Assembly: GCF_024519315.1 (NCBI RefSeq)
Contig: NZ_JANIIC010000016.1
Location: 1 to 64,000 of the forward strand
Direction: 5' to 3'
From: Streptomyces malaysiensis subsp. samsunensis
GTDB taxonomy: Bacteria > Actinomycetota > Actinomycetes > Streptomycetales > Streptomycetaceae
Length of the DNA: 64,000 nt
A model generated the notes under the pieces. The model saw nothing but the letters and a program-made list of their open reading frames with translations, ran no database searches and was not told the origin of the DNA. Shown here in pieces: positions 50,521-59,312 of this stretch (position 1 is the stretch's first letter; every line of letters begins with the position of its first letter). A program made the translations under genes and the position numbers.

Positions 50521-51663
50521 CTATCTGTTCTGGAACTGCGGCCCCTGCGGCGGCAGGACGAAGTGCGGGTCCGGCACCTGGGCCGGGATCGGCGGCGGGG
50601 GCGGCGGCACCGGCCCCGTCGGCTGCACCTGCTGCGGATAGCCGTACGCGGGCGGCTGCGGATAGCCGTACGCCGGCTGCGGGGGCGGATAGCCGTAGCC
50701 GGGCTGTGCCGGGGGCTGGGCGGGCGGCTGGGGGTAACCGGCGCCCGGGGCCTGCGGGGGCGGTGGCGGCGCCTGCGACGGCATATAGGCGTAGCTGTCG
50801 CCCGGCCCGGGGGGCTGCATGGGCTGGGTGCGATGCGGGTCCCAGGGGTCGGGCGCAGGATGCGGATAGCCGTACGCCGGCGGGTGGGCCTGGGTCGGCT
50901 CCTCGGACGACTGCGGGGGCGTGGTGCCGGGGGCCGCCGGGGACGCCGCGACAGGCGGTGCGGGGGGTGCGGACGCCGCGGCGGCCATGGGCTCGGGCGC
51001 CCCGGTGGCCGGGGGCTCGGGAGCGGATGCGGCCATGGGCTCGGGAGCGGCGGTGGCTCCCGGCGCGTCCGTGGCTCCGCCGCCCTCCGAGCCGCCCTCG
51101 TCCTCGCCGTCCTCCACAGAGATCCCGTACTGCGTGGCCAGCCCGACCAGTCCCGACTCATAGCCCTGCCCGAGGGCCCGGAACTTCCAGGAGTCGCCGC
51201 GCCGGTAGAGCTCCCCGCAGATCAGCGCGGCCTCCTTACCGGTCTCCGGCAGCACCGCGAAGATCGCGATCGGCTCGGCGTCCGGCCCGTCCGGCGCACC
51301 GGGGGAGGCGTCGTACAGCAGCAGGCTCAGGTCCCGTACCTGCCCGAAGGCGCCCCCGTCGGCGGACGCGGCGAGCACCACCCGGCGCACCCCCGGCTCC
51401 AGCCCGGAGAACTCGGCCTCGATGGTGTCCGTCAGCGCGTCCTGGAACGGCTTCTTGGGCAGATGCCGGACCAGACCCGAGGGGTGGTTCGGCTGGTTGT
51501 AGAAGACGAAGTCCTCGTCCGAGCGCACCCGGTCGTCCGTGCCCAGCAGCAGCGCCGAGGCGTCGACATCGGGTACGTCCGTGCCGGGGGTCCAGCGCAG
51601 CACCGCGCGTATGGCTGTGGCCTCCAGCGGGATGTTCGATCCCTTGAGCATCGCCTGCGTCAT
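50521..51663 (-). CDS. TerD domain protein with Pro/Gly/Tyr-rich tail
   Basis: A 380-residue protein. Residues 1-185 are a TerD domain (MLKGSNIPLEATAIRAVLRW, DVDASALLLG, DFVFYNQPNHPSGLVRH, LGQGYESGLVGLATQYGISV). The acidic GEDEGGSEGG linker leads into a low-complexity tail of nearly 200 residues with Ala/Pro runs and repeated YGYPQP/YGYPPP units. Such tails are expected to be disordered and adhesive. It is transcribed opposite the rest of the Ter block; its start is 235 bp from the divergent CitE-like gene. Confidence 0.88.
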   Translation of the reverse strand: MTQAMLKGSNIPLEATAIRAVLRWTPGTDVPDVDASALLLGTDDRVRSDEDFVFYNQPNHPSGLVRHLPKKPFQDALTDTIEAEFSGLEPGVRRVVLAASADGGAFGQVRDLSLLLYDASPGAPDGPDAEPIAIFAVLPETGKEAALICGELYRRGDSWKFRALGQGYESGLVGLATQYGISVEDGEDEGGSEGGGATDAPGATAAPEPMAASAPEPPATGAPEPMAAAASAPPAPPVAASPAAPGTTPPQSSEEPTQAHPPAYGYPHPAPDPWDPHRTQPMQPPGPGDSYAYMPSQAPPPPPQAPGAGYPQPPAQPPAQPGYGYPPPQPAYGYPQPPAYGYPQQVQPTGPVPPPPPPIPAQVPDPHFVLPPQGPQFQNR

Positions 51664-51898
51664 GGCGGCAATCCTGCCTTCCCGGGGGGTGCCGGGACAA
51701 CGCAGGGGTGCGGGGCGGGTGGCGGTGCGGAGGTGGTACGGGACGGCAGGGCGGGCATGCCGGACACCGCGTGGACGCACATGGGTTACGTGATTTTCAC
51801 GCCCTTGGGGAACTTTTGACCCATGGCCACACGTACGATTATCGGCCAACCGCGGGTCGGCGTGACCGAGGCGGCGTACCGGCAGTACGGGGAGTAAC

Positions 51899-53086
51899 AT
51901 GCGGCATTTCGAACATCTGCCGGGCGAGGTGCGGGCGAGCCTCTTCCACCAGGAGCCCGGTGAATTCGGCGTGGATTCCCCCGCCCGGACGCTGGCCGTC
52001 GCGCTCGGCGCGACCCTGTACTGCCCGGCGACCCGGCCCCGGCTCGCCGAGGACATCGTGAAACAGGCAGGTCACGGCGTGGTGTCCATGGTGCTGTGCC
52101 TGGAGGACTCCATCGACGACGCCGAGGTGCCGGGGGCGGAGGAGAACCTCGTACGGCAGCTCGCGGAGCTGTCCCGGCTCGGCCCCGGCACCCAGCTGCC
52201 GCTGCTCTTCATCCGGGTCCGCACCCCGGAGCAGATCGTGGATCTCATCGACCGGCTCGGAGCGGGCGTACGACTGCTGTCCGGATTCGTACTGCCGAAG
52301 TTCACCGAAGAGCGTGGCGGAGCCTTCTTCGAGGCGCTGATGTCGGCCGAAAACGCCCAGGTGACCGAGGCATTGGGCGGTCGGCCGCTCTTCGCCATGC
52401 CGGTTCTCGAATCGCCCGAGCTGATGCACCGCGAGACGCGCACCGACACCCTGAGCGGCATCAGCCGGATTGTCGACAAGTACCGGGAGCGGGTGCTGGC
52501 GCTGCGCCTCGGGGTCACCGATCTGTGCTCGGCGTACGGGCTGCGCCGGGCGCCGGACATGACCGCCTACGACGTCCAGCTGGTCGCGTCCGTGATCGCG
52601 GACGTGGTGAACATGCTGGGCCGGGCCGATGGCACGGGCTTCACGATCACCGGACCTGTGTGGGAGTACTTCACACCCCATGAGCGGATGTTCAAACCGC
52701 AGCTGCGGATCAGCCCCTTCAGCAGCGGCCGCGCCGAATCCCTGCGCACCGCGCTGATCGAACACCACATGGACGGGCTGCTCCGCGAGATCGAGCTGGA
52801 CCGGGCCAACGGCCTCCAGGGCAAGACCTGCATCCACCCCACCCATGTGGCCCCCGTACACGCGCTGTCCGTCGTCAGCCATGAGGAGTTCAGCGACGCG
52901 GTGGACATCCTCGAGCCCCAGCGCGGCGGGGGCGGGGTGTTGCGTTCCTCGTACACCAACAAAATGAACGAGGTGAAGCCGCACCGTGCCTGGGCCGAGC
53001 GGACCCTGCGCCGCGCGGAGGTCTTCGGGGTGGCCCGGGAGGATGTGAGCTTCGTGGAACTGCTGGCGGCGAGCCTGCGGACGTAG
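51899..53086 (+). CDS. CitE-like HpcH/HpaI lyase of the Ter pathway
   Basis: A 395-residue TIM-barrel C-C lyase. The metal-binding acids are E69-D70 in VLCLEDSIDD, and FAMPVLESPEL has the second Glu. LGVTDLCSAYG and GKTCIHPTHV complete the active site. The family is normally associated with Ter-linked phosphoribosyltransferase and HAD genes, exactly the arrangement here: the next gene begins 80 bp on. It was proposed to act in synthesis of a nucleoside-like metabolite (comparative genomics of Anantharaman, Iyer and Aravind); the substrate is unproven. Confidence 0.82.
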   Translation: MRHFEHLPGEVRASLFHQEPGEFGVDSPARTLAVALGATLYCPATRPRLAEDIVKQAGHGVVSMVLCLEDSIDDAEVPGAEENLVRQLAELSRLGPGTQLPLLFIRVRTPEQIVDLIDRLGAGVRLLSGFVLPKFTEERGGAFFEALMSAENAQVTEALGGRPLFAMPVLESPELMHRETRTDTLSGISRIVDKYRERVLALRLGVTDLCSAYGLRRAPDMTAYDVQLVASVIADVVNMLGRADGTGFTITGPVWEYFTPHERMFKPQLRISPFSSGRAESLRTALIEHHMDGLLREIELDRANGLQGKTCIHPTHVAPVHALSVVSHEEFSDAVDILEPQRGGGGVLRSSYTNKMNEVKPHRAWAERTLRRAEVFGVAREDVSFVELLAASLRT

Positions 53087-53166
53087 AGCGAACCGGGCCG
53101 GGACGGGACGGGACGGGCCCGGGGCGTCCCCGGGCGACTGACGACGGAAACGAGGCGCAGGACGGC

Positions 53167-56094
53167 GTGAGCGTGGGCAACGTGTGGTCGGGGCAGTGGG
53201 TCGCGGACCGGCTGGGAGTACGGCTGGACGGCGATGGCGACGGCCGCTGGGGCGGCGCGGGCGGCTGGGTCGGCGACGGCTGCCAGGGCGCCCTCGGCGG
53301 CGACGGCGGCAGCGGTCCGGGTGGCGACGGCGGCAGCGGTGCCAGTGGCGACGGCGGCGGCGGTGCCAGTGGCGACGGTGTCCGGGTCGGCGGCAGCGGC
53401 GGCGACGGTGGTCAGGGCGCCCAGCGTGGCGACGGTGCCGGTGGCGGGAACGGCGACGGTGTCCGGGGCGGCGGCGACGACGGCGGCGGCCGTCAGGGCA
53501 TCCAGGACGGCGGCGACGGCGATGACCGTCAGGGTGTCCAACGCGGCGACGGCGGCGCTGCCCTGCGCGAGTTGCTCGGGCTCGCCCTGCGGCGTAACCC
53601 CAAGCGGGCGCATCTGCTGGTCTCCAACGTCCTCGGCAAGCATGTCCCGCAGCGCCCCGCCACGGTCCACGGCGCGGGGGTGCGGCTCGGCCGCCGGGTG
53701 CGGGAGCTGCTGGGCGACGAGGCGGCGGCGCGCGCCGTGGTGCTGGGGTACGCGGAGACCGCCACCGGCCTCGGCCACAGCGTCGCGGACGGCCTCGCCC
53801 TCGCCCCGTACCTGCACTCCACCCGCCGCCCGGTCCCGGGCGTCGCCACGGTGGGCGGCTTCGAGGAGGAGCACAGCCACGCCACCTCCCATCTGCTGCT
53901 CCCCGAGGACCCCGGACTGCTGGCCTCGACCGGCCCCTTGGTGCTCGTGGACGACGAGTTCTCCACGGGCCGTACGGTCCTGAACACCATCGCCGCCCTC
54001 CACCGCCGCTTCCCCCGCGACCACTATGTGGTGGTCGCCCTGGTGGACATGCGCTCGCCCGGGGACCGCGCCCGCCTGGACGCCTTCGCGGCCGACCTCG
54101 GCGCCCGCGTCGACCTGGTCGCCGCCGCGGCCGGAGCGGTCCACCTCCCCGACGACGTCCTGGAGCGCGGCGCGCGACTGGTGGCCGCGCACGAGGCGGC
54201 CGCGGCGGACCAGGAGGGCGCGCCCGGCCCCACGGCACCCCCGGCAGGCGCAGCCCTCCGCGTGGACCTCGGCTGGCCCGAAGGGCTCCCGGACGGCGGC
54301 CGTCACGGCTTCACCCCCGCCCACCGCGCCCGCCTGGAAGCGGCCCTCCCCACCATGGCGACCCGCCTCACGGCCGCCCTGACGCAGGGGCCGGACCTGC
54401 CCCGCCGCCCCCTGCGCCGCGTCCTGGTCCTCGGGTTCGAGGAGCTGATGTACGCGCCGCTGCGTATCGCGGAGGCGCTCGACGAGGCGCTCGACGGGGT
54501 CGAGGTGCGGTATTCGACCACCACCCGCTCGCCCGTGCTCGCCGTGGACGACCCCGGGTACGCCATCCGGACCCGGCTGACCTTCCCCGCGCACGACGGG
54601 CCCGCCGACGGCCCCGGTCCCCGCTACGCCTACAACGTGGCGCCCGGCGCCGATCCGGACCGCCGCTTCGACGCCGTCGTCGCCGTTGTCGACTCGACCG
54701 CGGACACGCCCGCGCTGCACGCCCCCGACGGGCTGCTCGCCGCGCTGGGCGCGCAGACGGACCGGCTGGTGCTGGCCGCCCTGCCGTCCTACCGCCCCCA
54801 CACCCCACCCACCCCCCGCTCCGTCCCCGAACGACAGGCCCCGCACATGCACCAACCGTCGTACGAGCCCCTGCGCGGACCGGACTTCTCGTCCTACGCG
54901 CCCGAAGAGGTCGGCTGGCTGCTCCAGGACTTCTCCCACGTCACCCTCGAAGCGCCCACCGAGGAGCGGGAGGAGGCGATCCAGAGCGGGGGCGCGCACT
55001 ACGCCGAGTCGCTGCCCGTGGAGTACCAGCCGAACGAGCGCTACCAGGAGCTCTTCCGGGCAGCCCTGGACGCCTCCGCCGCCCGGATCGCCCGTGCCGT
55101 CGGTGCGGTCACCGAGCTCGTGCTCGCGGAGCGCTCCCCACGCCCCGTCCTGGTCTCGCTCGCCCGCGCCGGCACCCCCGTCGGGGTGCTGATGCGCCGC
55201 TGGGCGCGCCATGCCCACGGTCTCGACCTCCCGCACTACGCGATCTCCATCGTGCGCGGCCGCGGTATCGACACCGCCGCGCTGCGCTGGCTGGCCGACC
55301 ACCACGACCCGTCCGACGTCGTCTTTGTCGACGGCTGGACCGGTAAGGGCGCCATCACCCGCGAGCTGTCGGACGCCGTCGCCCCGTACCCGGACTTCGA
55401 TCCGCGGATCGCGGTGCTCGCCGACCCCGGCCGCTGTGTGGACACCTACGGCACCCGGGACGACTTCCTCGTCCCCTCCGCATGCCTCAACTCGACCGTC
55501 TCCGGGCTGATATCGCGCACCGTGCTGCGCGCCGACCTCGTCGGGCCGAACGACTTCCACGGCGCGAAGTACTACCGCGAACTGGCCGGTTCCGATGTCT
55601 CCGGGCACTTCCTGGACACCGTCTCGGCCCGCTTCACCGAGGTCGCCGAGGCGGCCGTGGCCGACGCCGGGCGGCTCGCTGCCACCGACCGCACCCCCAC
55701 CTGGGAGGGGTGGGCGGCGGTCGAGCGGATCAGCCAGGAATACGGCATCCACGACGTCAACCTCGTCAAGCCGGGCGTCGGCGAGACCACCCGGGTGCTG
55801 CTGCGCCGCGTCCCGTGGAAGATCCTCGCCCAGCGCGGCGCGGGCGCGGACCTGGACCATGTGCGGCTGCTCGCCGAGCAGCGCGGAGTGCCGGTCGAGG
55901 AGATCGACGGGCTTCCGTACACCTGCGTCGGGCTGATCCACCCGCGCTACACCCGGGGCGCCACCGGAGCCGACGGTAAGGCGGTCGGCACGGCGCACAC
56001 AGCTACCAGTAAGGCGAACACGGCAGACAGCACCGGTAAGGCGAGCACCGCGGACATCGCCGGCAGAGACGAGAGAACGGTGGCGGCACGATGA
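53167..56094 (+). CDS. Phosphoribosyltransferase-TRSP-StiP fusion with Gly/Asp repeat insert
   Basis: A 975-residue fusion. Residues 1-20 (WSGQWVADRLGVRL) and from about 131 on (LRELLGLALRRNPKRAHLLV) are the split front of a Ter-type phosphoribosyltransferase; its PRPP loop VLVDDEFSTGRT is at 259-270. A TRSP domain follows (VLVLGFEELMYAPLRIAEAL, SFRTRL-type core). From about residue 561 a second enzyme begins (MHQPSYEPLRGPDFSSY), the StiP-family unit with its own phosphoribosyltransferase-like loop VVFVDGWTGKGA (718-729). Residues 21-130 are Gly/Asp/Ser repeats. These are usually two separate genes; no stop separates them here. An internal start at 54847 could yield StiP alone. The end overlaps the HAD start (ATGA). 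Confidence 0.8.
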   Translation: MSVGNVWSGQWVADRLGVRLDGDGDGRWGGAGGWVGDGCQGALGGDGGSGPGGDGGSGASGDGGGGASGDGVRVGGSGGDGGQGAQRGDGAGGGNGDGVRGGGDDGGGRQGIQDGGDGDDRQGVQRGDGGAALRELLGLALRRNPKRAHLLVSNVLGKHVPQRPATVHGAGVRLGRRVRELLGDEAAARAVVLGYAETATGLGHSVADGLALAPYLHSTRRPVPGVATVGGFEEEHSHATSHLLLPEDPGLLASTGPLVLVDDEFSTGRTVLNTIAALHRRFPRDHYVVVALVDMRSPGDRARLDAFAADLGARVDLVAAAAGAVHLPDDVLERGARLVAAHEAAAADQEGAPGPTAPPAGAALRVDLGWPEGLPDGGRHGFTPAHRARLEAALPTMATRLTAALTQGPDLPRRPLRRVLVLGFEELMYAPLRIAEALDEALDGVEVRYSTTTRSPVLAVDDPGYAIRTRLTFPAHDGPADGPGPRYAYNVAPGADPDRRFDAVVAVVDSTADTPALHAPDGLLAALGAQTDRLVLAALPSYRPHTPPTPRSVPERQAPHMHQPSYEPLRGPDFSSYAPEEVGWLLQDFSHVTLEAPTEEREEAIQSGGAHYAESLPVEYQPNERYQELFRAALDASAARIARAVGAVTELVLAERSPRPVLVSLARAGTPVGVLMRRWARHAHGLDLPHYAISIVRGRGIDTAALRWLADHHDPSDVVFVDGWTGKGAITRELSDAVAPYPDFDPRIAVLADPGRCVDTYGTRDDFLVPSACLNSTVSGLISRTVLRADLVGPNDFHGAKYYRELAGSDVSGHFLDTVSARFTEVAEAAVADAGRLAATDRTPTWEGWAAVERISQEYGIHDVNLVKPGVGETTRVLLRRVPWKILAQRGAGADLDHVRLLAEQRGVPVEEIDGLPYTCVGLIHPRYTRGATGADGKAVGTAHTATSKANTADSTGKASTADIAGRDERTVAAR
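53227..53556 (+). repeat. Coding GGCGACGGCGGC-type repeat expansion
   Basis: Imperfect short units of the form GGCGACGGCGGCAGCGGT repeat in frame for about 330 bp inside the phosphoribosyltransferase gene, encoding GDGGSG-like peptides. It interrupts the conserved junction between residue 20 and about 131. Confidence 0.8.
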
Positions 56095-56951
56095 GCGTTC
56101 TGGTGGCAAGCGACCTCGACCGCACCCTGATCTACTCCGCGGCCGCGCTCGGCCTCGAGATGCCGGACGCCGAGGCCCCGCGGCTGCTGTGCGTCGAGAC
56201 GTACGAGGGCCGGCCGCTTTCGTACATGACGGAGACCGCCGCCGGTCTGCTCGCCGAGCTGGTCCGCACCTCCGTCTTCGTCCCCACGACCACCCGCACC
56301 GTCGAGCAGTACCGCCGCATCCGCCTCCCCGGCCCCGACCCCCGCTTCGCGATCTGCGCCAACGGCGGCCAACTGCTGGTCAACGGCGAGCCCGACACCG
56401 ACTGGCAGCAGCGGGTGCGCACCGCGCTCGCCGACGGATGCGCGCCCCTGGAGGAGGTGCGCGCCCACCTCAGCGCCACCGCCGACCCCGCCTGGCTGCT
56501 CAAGGAGCGAGTGGCCGAGGACCTGTTCGCCTATCTCGTGGTCGAACGGGAGCTGCTGCCCGGGAGCTACGTCAAGGAGCTCACCCAGTGGGCCGAGCCG
56601 CGCGGCTGGACGGTCTCCCTGCAAGGCCGCAAGATCTACGCCGTGCCCAAGCCGCTCACCAAGAGCGCGGCCGTCGCCGAGATCAAGAGCCGCACCGGGG
56701 CGGACGAGGTGCTCGCCGCGGGCGATTCGCTGCTCGACGCCGATCTGCTGCTCGCCGCCGACCGCGCCTGGCGCCCCGGCCACGGCGAACTGGCCGACGT
56801 CGGCTGGACGGCACCCCAGCTGACCGTGGTCGAGGAGACGGGCGTCGCGGCCGGCGAGGCCATCGTCCGCGCTCTGGGCGAGCGCTCCTCCGTCACCTGG
56901 GCCCGTGCCCGCAGCCAGGTCATCCGCGCCGTCTCCCGCGGCCGGGACTGA
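56091..56951 (+). CDS. HAD-family phosphatase of the Ter pathway
   Basis: A 286-residue Cof-like HAD hydrolase. The nucleophile/acid pair is D8 and D10 in ASDLDRTLIYS; TTRT is motif II, and AAGDSLLDADLL is motif IV, with the catalytic lysine probably in KPLTKSAA. It is the conserved partner of the phosphoribosyltransferase and CitE-like genes and probably removes a phosphate from the pathway's ribosyl intermediate. The start overlaps the fusion gene by four bases. Confidence 0.85.
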   Translation: MSVLVASDLDRTLIYSAAALGLEMPDAEAPRLLCVETYEGRPLSYMTETAAGLLAELVRTSVFVPTTTRTVEQYRRIRLPGPDPRFAICANGGQLLVNGEPDTDWQQRVRTALADGCAPLEEVRAHLSATADPAWLLKERVAEDLFAYLVVERELLPGSYVKELTQWAEPRGWTVSLQGRKIYAVPKPLTKSAAVAEIKSRTGADEVLAAGDSLLDADLLLAADRAWRPGHGELADVGWTAPQLTVVEETGVAAGEAIVRALGERSSVTWARARSQVIRAVSRGRD

Positions 56952-57191
56952 CCACATCACCCCCGAGCGGGACGGCCGCGCCCATACCGGCCGGAACCGA
57001 GATCACGCCGCGGAAGACCGGCACCTCGCGCCCGAAGAAGACCGCCTTGGTGCCGTGCGGCCCGAAGCGGCGCTCGGTCCGGCCGATATCGGCGGGCCGG
57101 ACCGGCGGCGGCCGTCCGGCGCGTCCACCAGGCCGGTGGCCCGGCCGGTGAGCCGACCGGACGGCGCCGGTCCGGCGGCGGCGGTCGCACT
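56952..57191. other. Degenerate intergenic region with no intact gene
   Basis: No complete gene is seen. On the minus strand, 57003-57070 can be read as FGPHGTKAVFFGREVPVFRG, which looks protein-like, but it has no supporting start and stops within the region. With the response-regulator relic that follows, the whole 56952-57349 gap looks like a degraded gene region. Confidence 0.35.
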
Positions 57192-57306
57192 GTGTCCCGC
57201 GGCGCCGTCGAGAAGCAGATCAACGCCATCTTCGAGAAGCTCGAACTCCGGGAACCCGGATTGCGGCCGCCGGGTGCTCGCCGTTCCGCGCCATCTGGGA
57301 AGCTGA
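57192..57306 (+). pseudogene. Relic of a LuxR-type response regulator, 3' end
   Basis: GTG 57192 begins VSRGAVEKQINAIFEKLEL, the recognition-helix end of NarL/LuxR response regulators. The frame is then lost near 57255-57265, and the expected C-terminus GRRVLAVPRHLGS followed by TGA at 57304-57306 continues in another frame. The receiver domain is gone. It is 43 bases upstream of the O-methyltransferase and not functional. Confidence 0.6.
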
Positions 57307-57349
57307 ACGCGAGGGGTCGGGGAGCCGAGGAGCCGAAGAGGAGGCCGCG

Positions 57350-58042
57350 ATGGCCGAGAGCAAGAGCACACCGGTGACGGCCGAGCTGTACGACTACGTC
57401 CTGCGGCACAATCCGCCGCTCGACCCCGTCCTGCGCGAGCTCGTCGAGGTCACCCACCGCAACCTCCCCCAGCAGGCCGGAATGCAGTCCGCCGAGGAGC
57501 AGGCCCCGCTGCTGGCCTTCCTGGTCCGGCTGACCGGCGCCCGCCACGTGGTCGAGGTCGGCACCTTCACCGGCTTCTCCGCGCTGGCCATGGCCCGGGC
57601 GCTGCCCGCCGACGGCCGGCTGATCGCCTGCGATGTGTCTGAGGAGTGGACGGCGTACGGGCGGAAGGCGTGGGCCAAGGCGGGCGTCGAGGACCGTATC
57701 GACCTGCGGATCGCGCCCGCGCTCGACACCCTGCGCGCGATGCCCGCCGAGCCCCATATCGATCTCGCTTACCTCGACGCGGACAAGCAGAACTACATCC
57801 CGTACTGGGAGGAGCTGGTCCCGCGGCTGAACCCCGGCGGTCTGATCGTCGCGGACAACGTGTTCTACCACGGGCAGGTCACGGAGGCGGCGCCGCCGTC
57901 CGCGGGCGCCGCGATCCAGGCGTTCAACGACCATGTGGCGGCGGACGCCCGGATGGAGGCGGTCATGCTCACCGTCGCCGACGGCCTGACGCTCGCGCGT
58001 CGGCTCGGCCGTGGCGGCGGGCGCGGAGCCTCCGAGGGCTGA
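57350..58042 (+). CDS. Class I SAM-dependent O-methyltransferase
   Basis: A 230-residue caffeoyl-CoA/catechol O-methyltransferase-type enzyme. Motif I is VVEVGTFTGFSALAMA; LIACDVSEEW binds SAM ribose; LAYLDADKQNYIPYW has the metal-binding Asp; GGLIVADNVFYHGQV follows with Asp-Asn ligands. Such small enzymes methylate catechol-type hydroxyls; the substrate is not assigned. Its last 74 bases overlap the convergent DUF4383 gene. Confidence 0.88.
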   Translation: MAESKSTPVTAELYDYVLRHNPPLDPVLRELVEVTHRNLPQQAGMQSAEEQAPLLAFLVRLTGARHVVEVGTFTGFSALAMARALPADGRLIACDVSEEWTAYGRKAWAKAGVEDRIDLRIAPALDTLRAMPAEPHIDLAYLDADKQNYIPYWEELVPRLNPGGLIVADNVFYHGQVTEAAPPSAGAAIQAFNDHVAADARMEAVMLTVADGLTLARRLGRGGGRGASEG

Positions 58043-59090
58043 GCCGCCGGGCGTGGAGGCATCGGGGGCTGAGCCGCCGGGGACGGACGCGCCGCCAGAC
58101 CCGGGCCCAGCGCCGGGGGGCCGGCCGCGTCCAGCGGTGGGGCTTCCCGGGCCCGCCGGCGGGTTCGGTCCGTTCGGTCGGCTTGGTCCGTTCGGCCGGT
58201 TCGGTTCGTTCGGCCCGCCTGGCCTGCTCGGCAGACTCGATTCGTTCGGCCCGCCTGGCCTCTTCGGCCGGCTCGTTTCGTTCGGCGGGGGGCGGCTGTG
58301 CGGCGTGCTCGGCCCCGCCGGGCCGGTCCAGCTCGCCCCACTTACCGGGCGGCCGAGCGGGCCGTTCGCCGGGCTCCTCCCCGGGCCCACGCGGGCTGCC
58401 CGGGGCGCCGGGTGCGGTCGCGGCGCCGGGCATGAGCGGGGCGCCCGGTGTGAGCGGGGTGCCGGGCGGGACGGCCGCACCGGCCTGTTCGGCGGCGAAC
58501 TCACGCGCGGCGATCAGCTCACGCGCGTGGGCGGCCTCGCGCTCGGCCTGCTCGGGGTGGCGGGTCCGCCAGTACGGATTGTCATGCGGTAGCCCGCCGC
58601 TGACCCGTCCGTACATCCCGAACCACATCAGCAACAGCCCCACCACAAAGCTGAACAGCACGTTCTGCAACCGGAACGCCAGGAAGTTGAACGAGGTCTC
58701 CAGCAGTGCCAGATTGACGAACCCGCTCAGCAGGAAGAGCAGCCCGAGCACGAGGTTGAGCGTGGAGGCGAAGTTGCCGCCGATGAGCATGCCGATGAAG
58801 AGCAGCAGCCCGATGGCGATGGAGAGCACGCTCAGCGTGCCGTTGGTGTTCAGTCCGGCGACCGTGGCACCGCCGATGTCGAAGAAGCCGACCCGGTCGA
58901 TCAGGCCCAGGATGCCGAAGGCGACGAGCACCAGCCCCATGAGCCCGGCGCCGACGCGATAGAACTTGCTGAGCCGGTGATCGATCGGCAGGTGCTCATC
59001 GAGGGTGGTGTGCCCGCCGATCCGCTCCGGCCAGTGCCGTGCGACTCCGGCGGGGTGGGGACCGATGGGGGAGGGGCGGCCCGTAGCCAT
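57969..59090 (-). CDS. DUF4383 membrane protein with long charged tail
   Basis: A 373-residue protein. The N-terminal 160 residues have four membrane helices (VGAGLMGLVLVAFGILGLID; LSIAIGLLLFIGML; LNLVLGLLFLLSGFVNLALL; VLFSFVVGLLLMWFGMYG), the DUF4383 unit. The rest is a low-complexity tail with repeated AER/EPAE motifs, then an Arg-rich end read antisense through the O-methyltransferase gene. AGGAGG lies just upstream of ATG 59090. The unusual tail suggests a lost stop or an indel; function unknown. Confidence 0.75.
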   Translation of the reverse strand: MATGRPSPIGPHPAGVARHWPERIGGHTTLDEHLPIDHRLSKFYRVGAGLMGLVLVAFGILGLIDRVGFFDIGGATVAGLNTNGTLSVLSIAIGLLLFIGMLIGGNFASTLNLVLGLLFLLSGFVNLALLETSFNFLAFRLQNVLFSFVVGLLLMWFGMYGRVSGGLPHDNPYWRTRHPEQAEREAAHARELIAAREFAAEQAGAAVPPGTPLTPGAPLMPGAATAPGAPGSPRGPGEEPGERPARPPGKWGELDRPGGAEHAAQPPPAERNEPAEEARRAERIESAEQARRAERTEPAERTKPTERTEPAGGPGKPHRWTRPAPRRWARVWRRVRPRRLSPRCLHARRLSPRRLRARRHGRADARASGRRRR

Positions 59091-59312
59091 CTGCGGCCTC
59101 CTTCTGCTGGCGCCGGACCTCGGCTTCGCGCTCTTCGCGGTCGAGGCCGTACTCGCGGTGGCCACGTCACCGTCGCGTACACGAGGTACACGCGCACATC
59201 CGGCGGCGTCGCGTACGTCCGGGGGCGCGGCACGGGTACGTACCTCCCAGCATCCGCCCGCGCCCCCCGAGCCTCAACCTCGGCCCGATCTCGGCCCCAT
59301 CCCGTCCCGGCC

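Noticed and set aside
52567..56109. An 1180-codon minus-strand frame opposite the fusion gene
   Set aside because: Plus-strand motifs for phosphoribosyltransferase, StiP and CitE-like enzymes decide the strand; the antisense translation is low-complexity.
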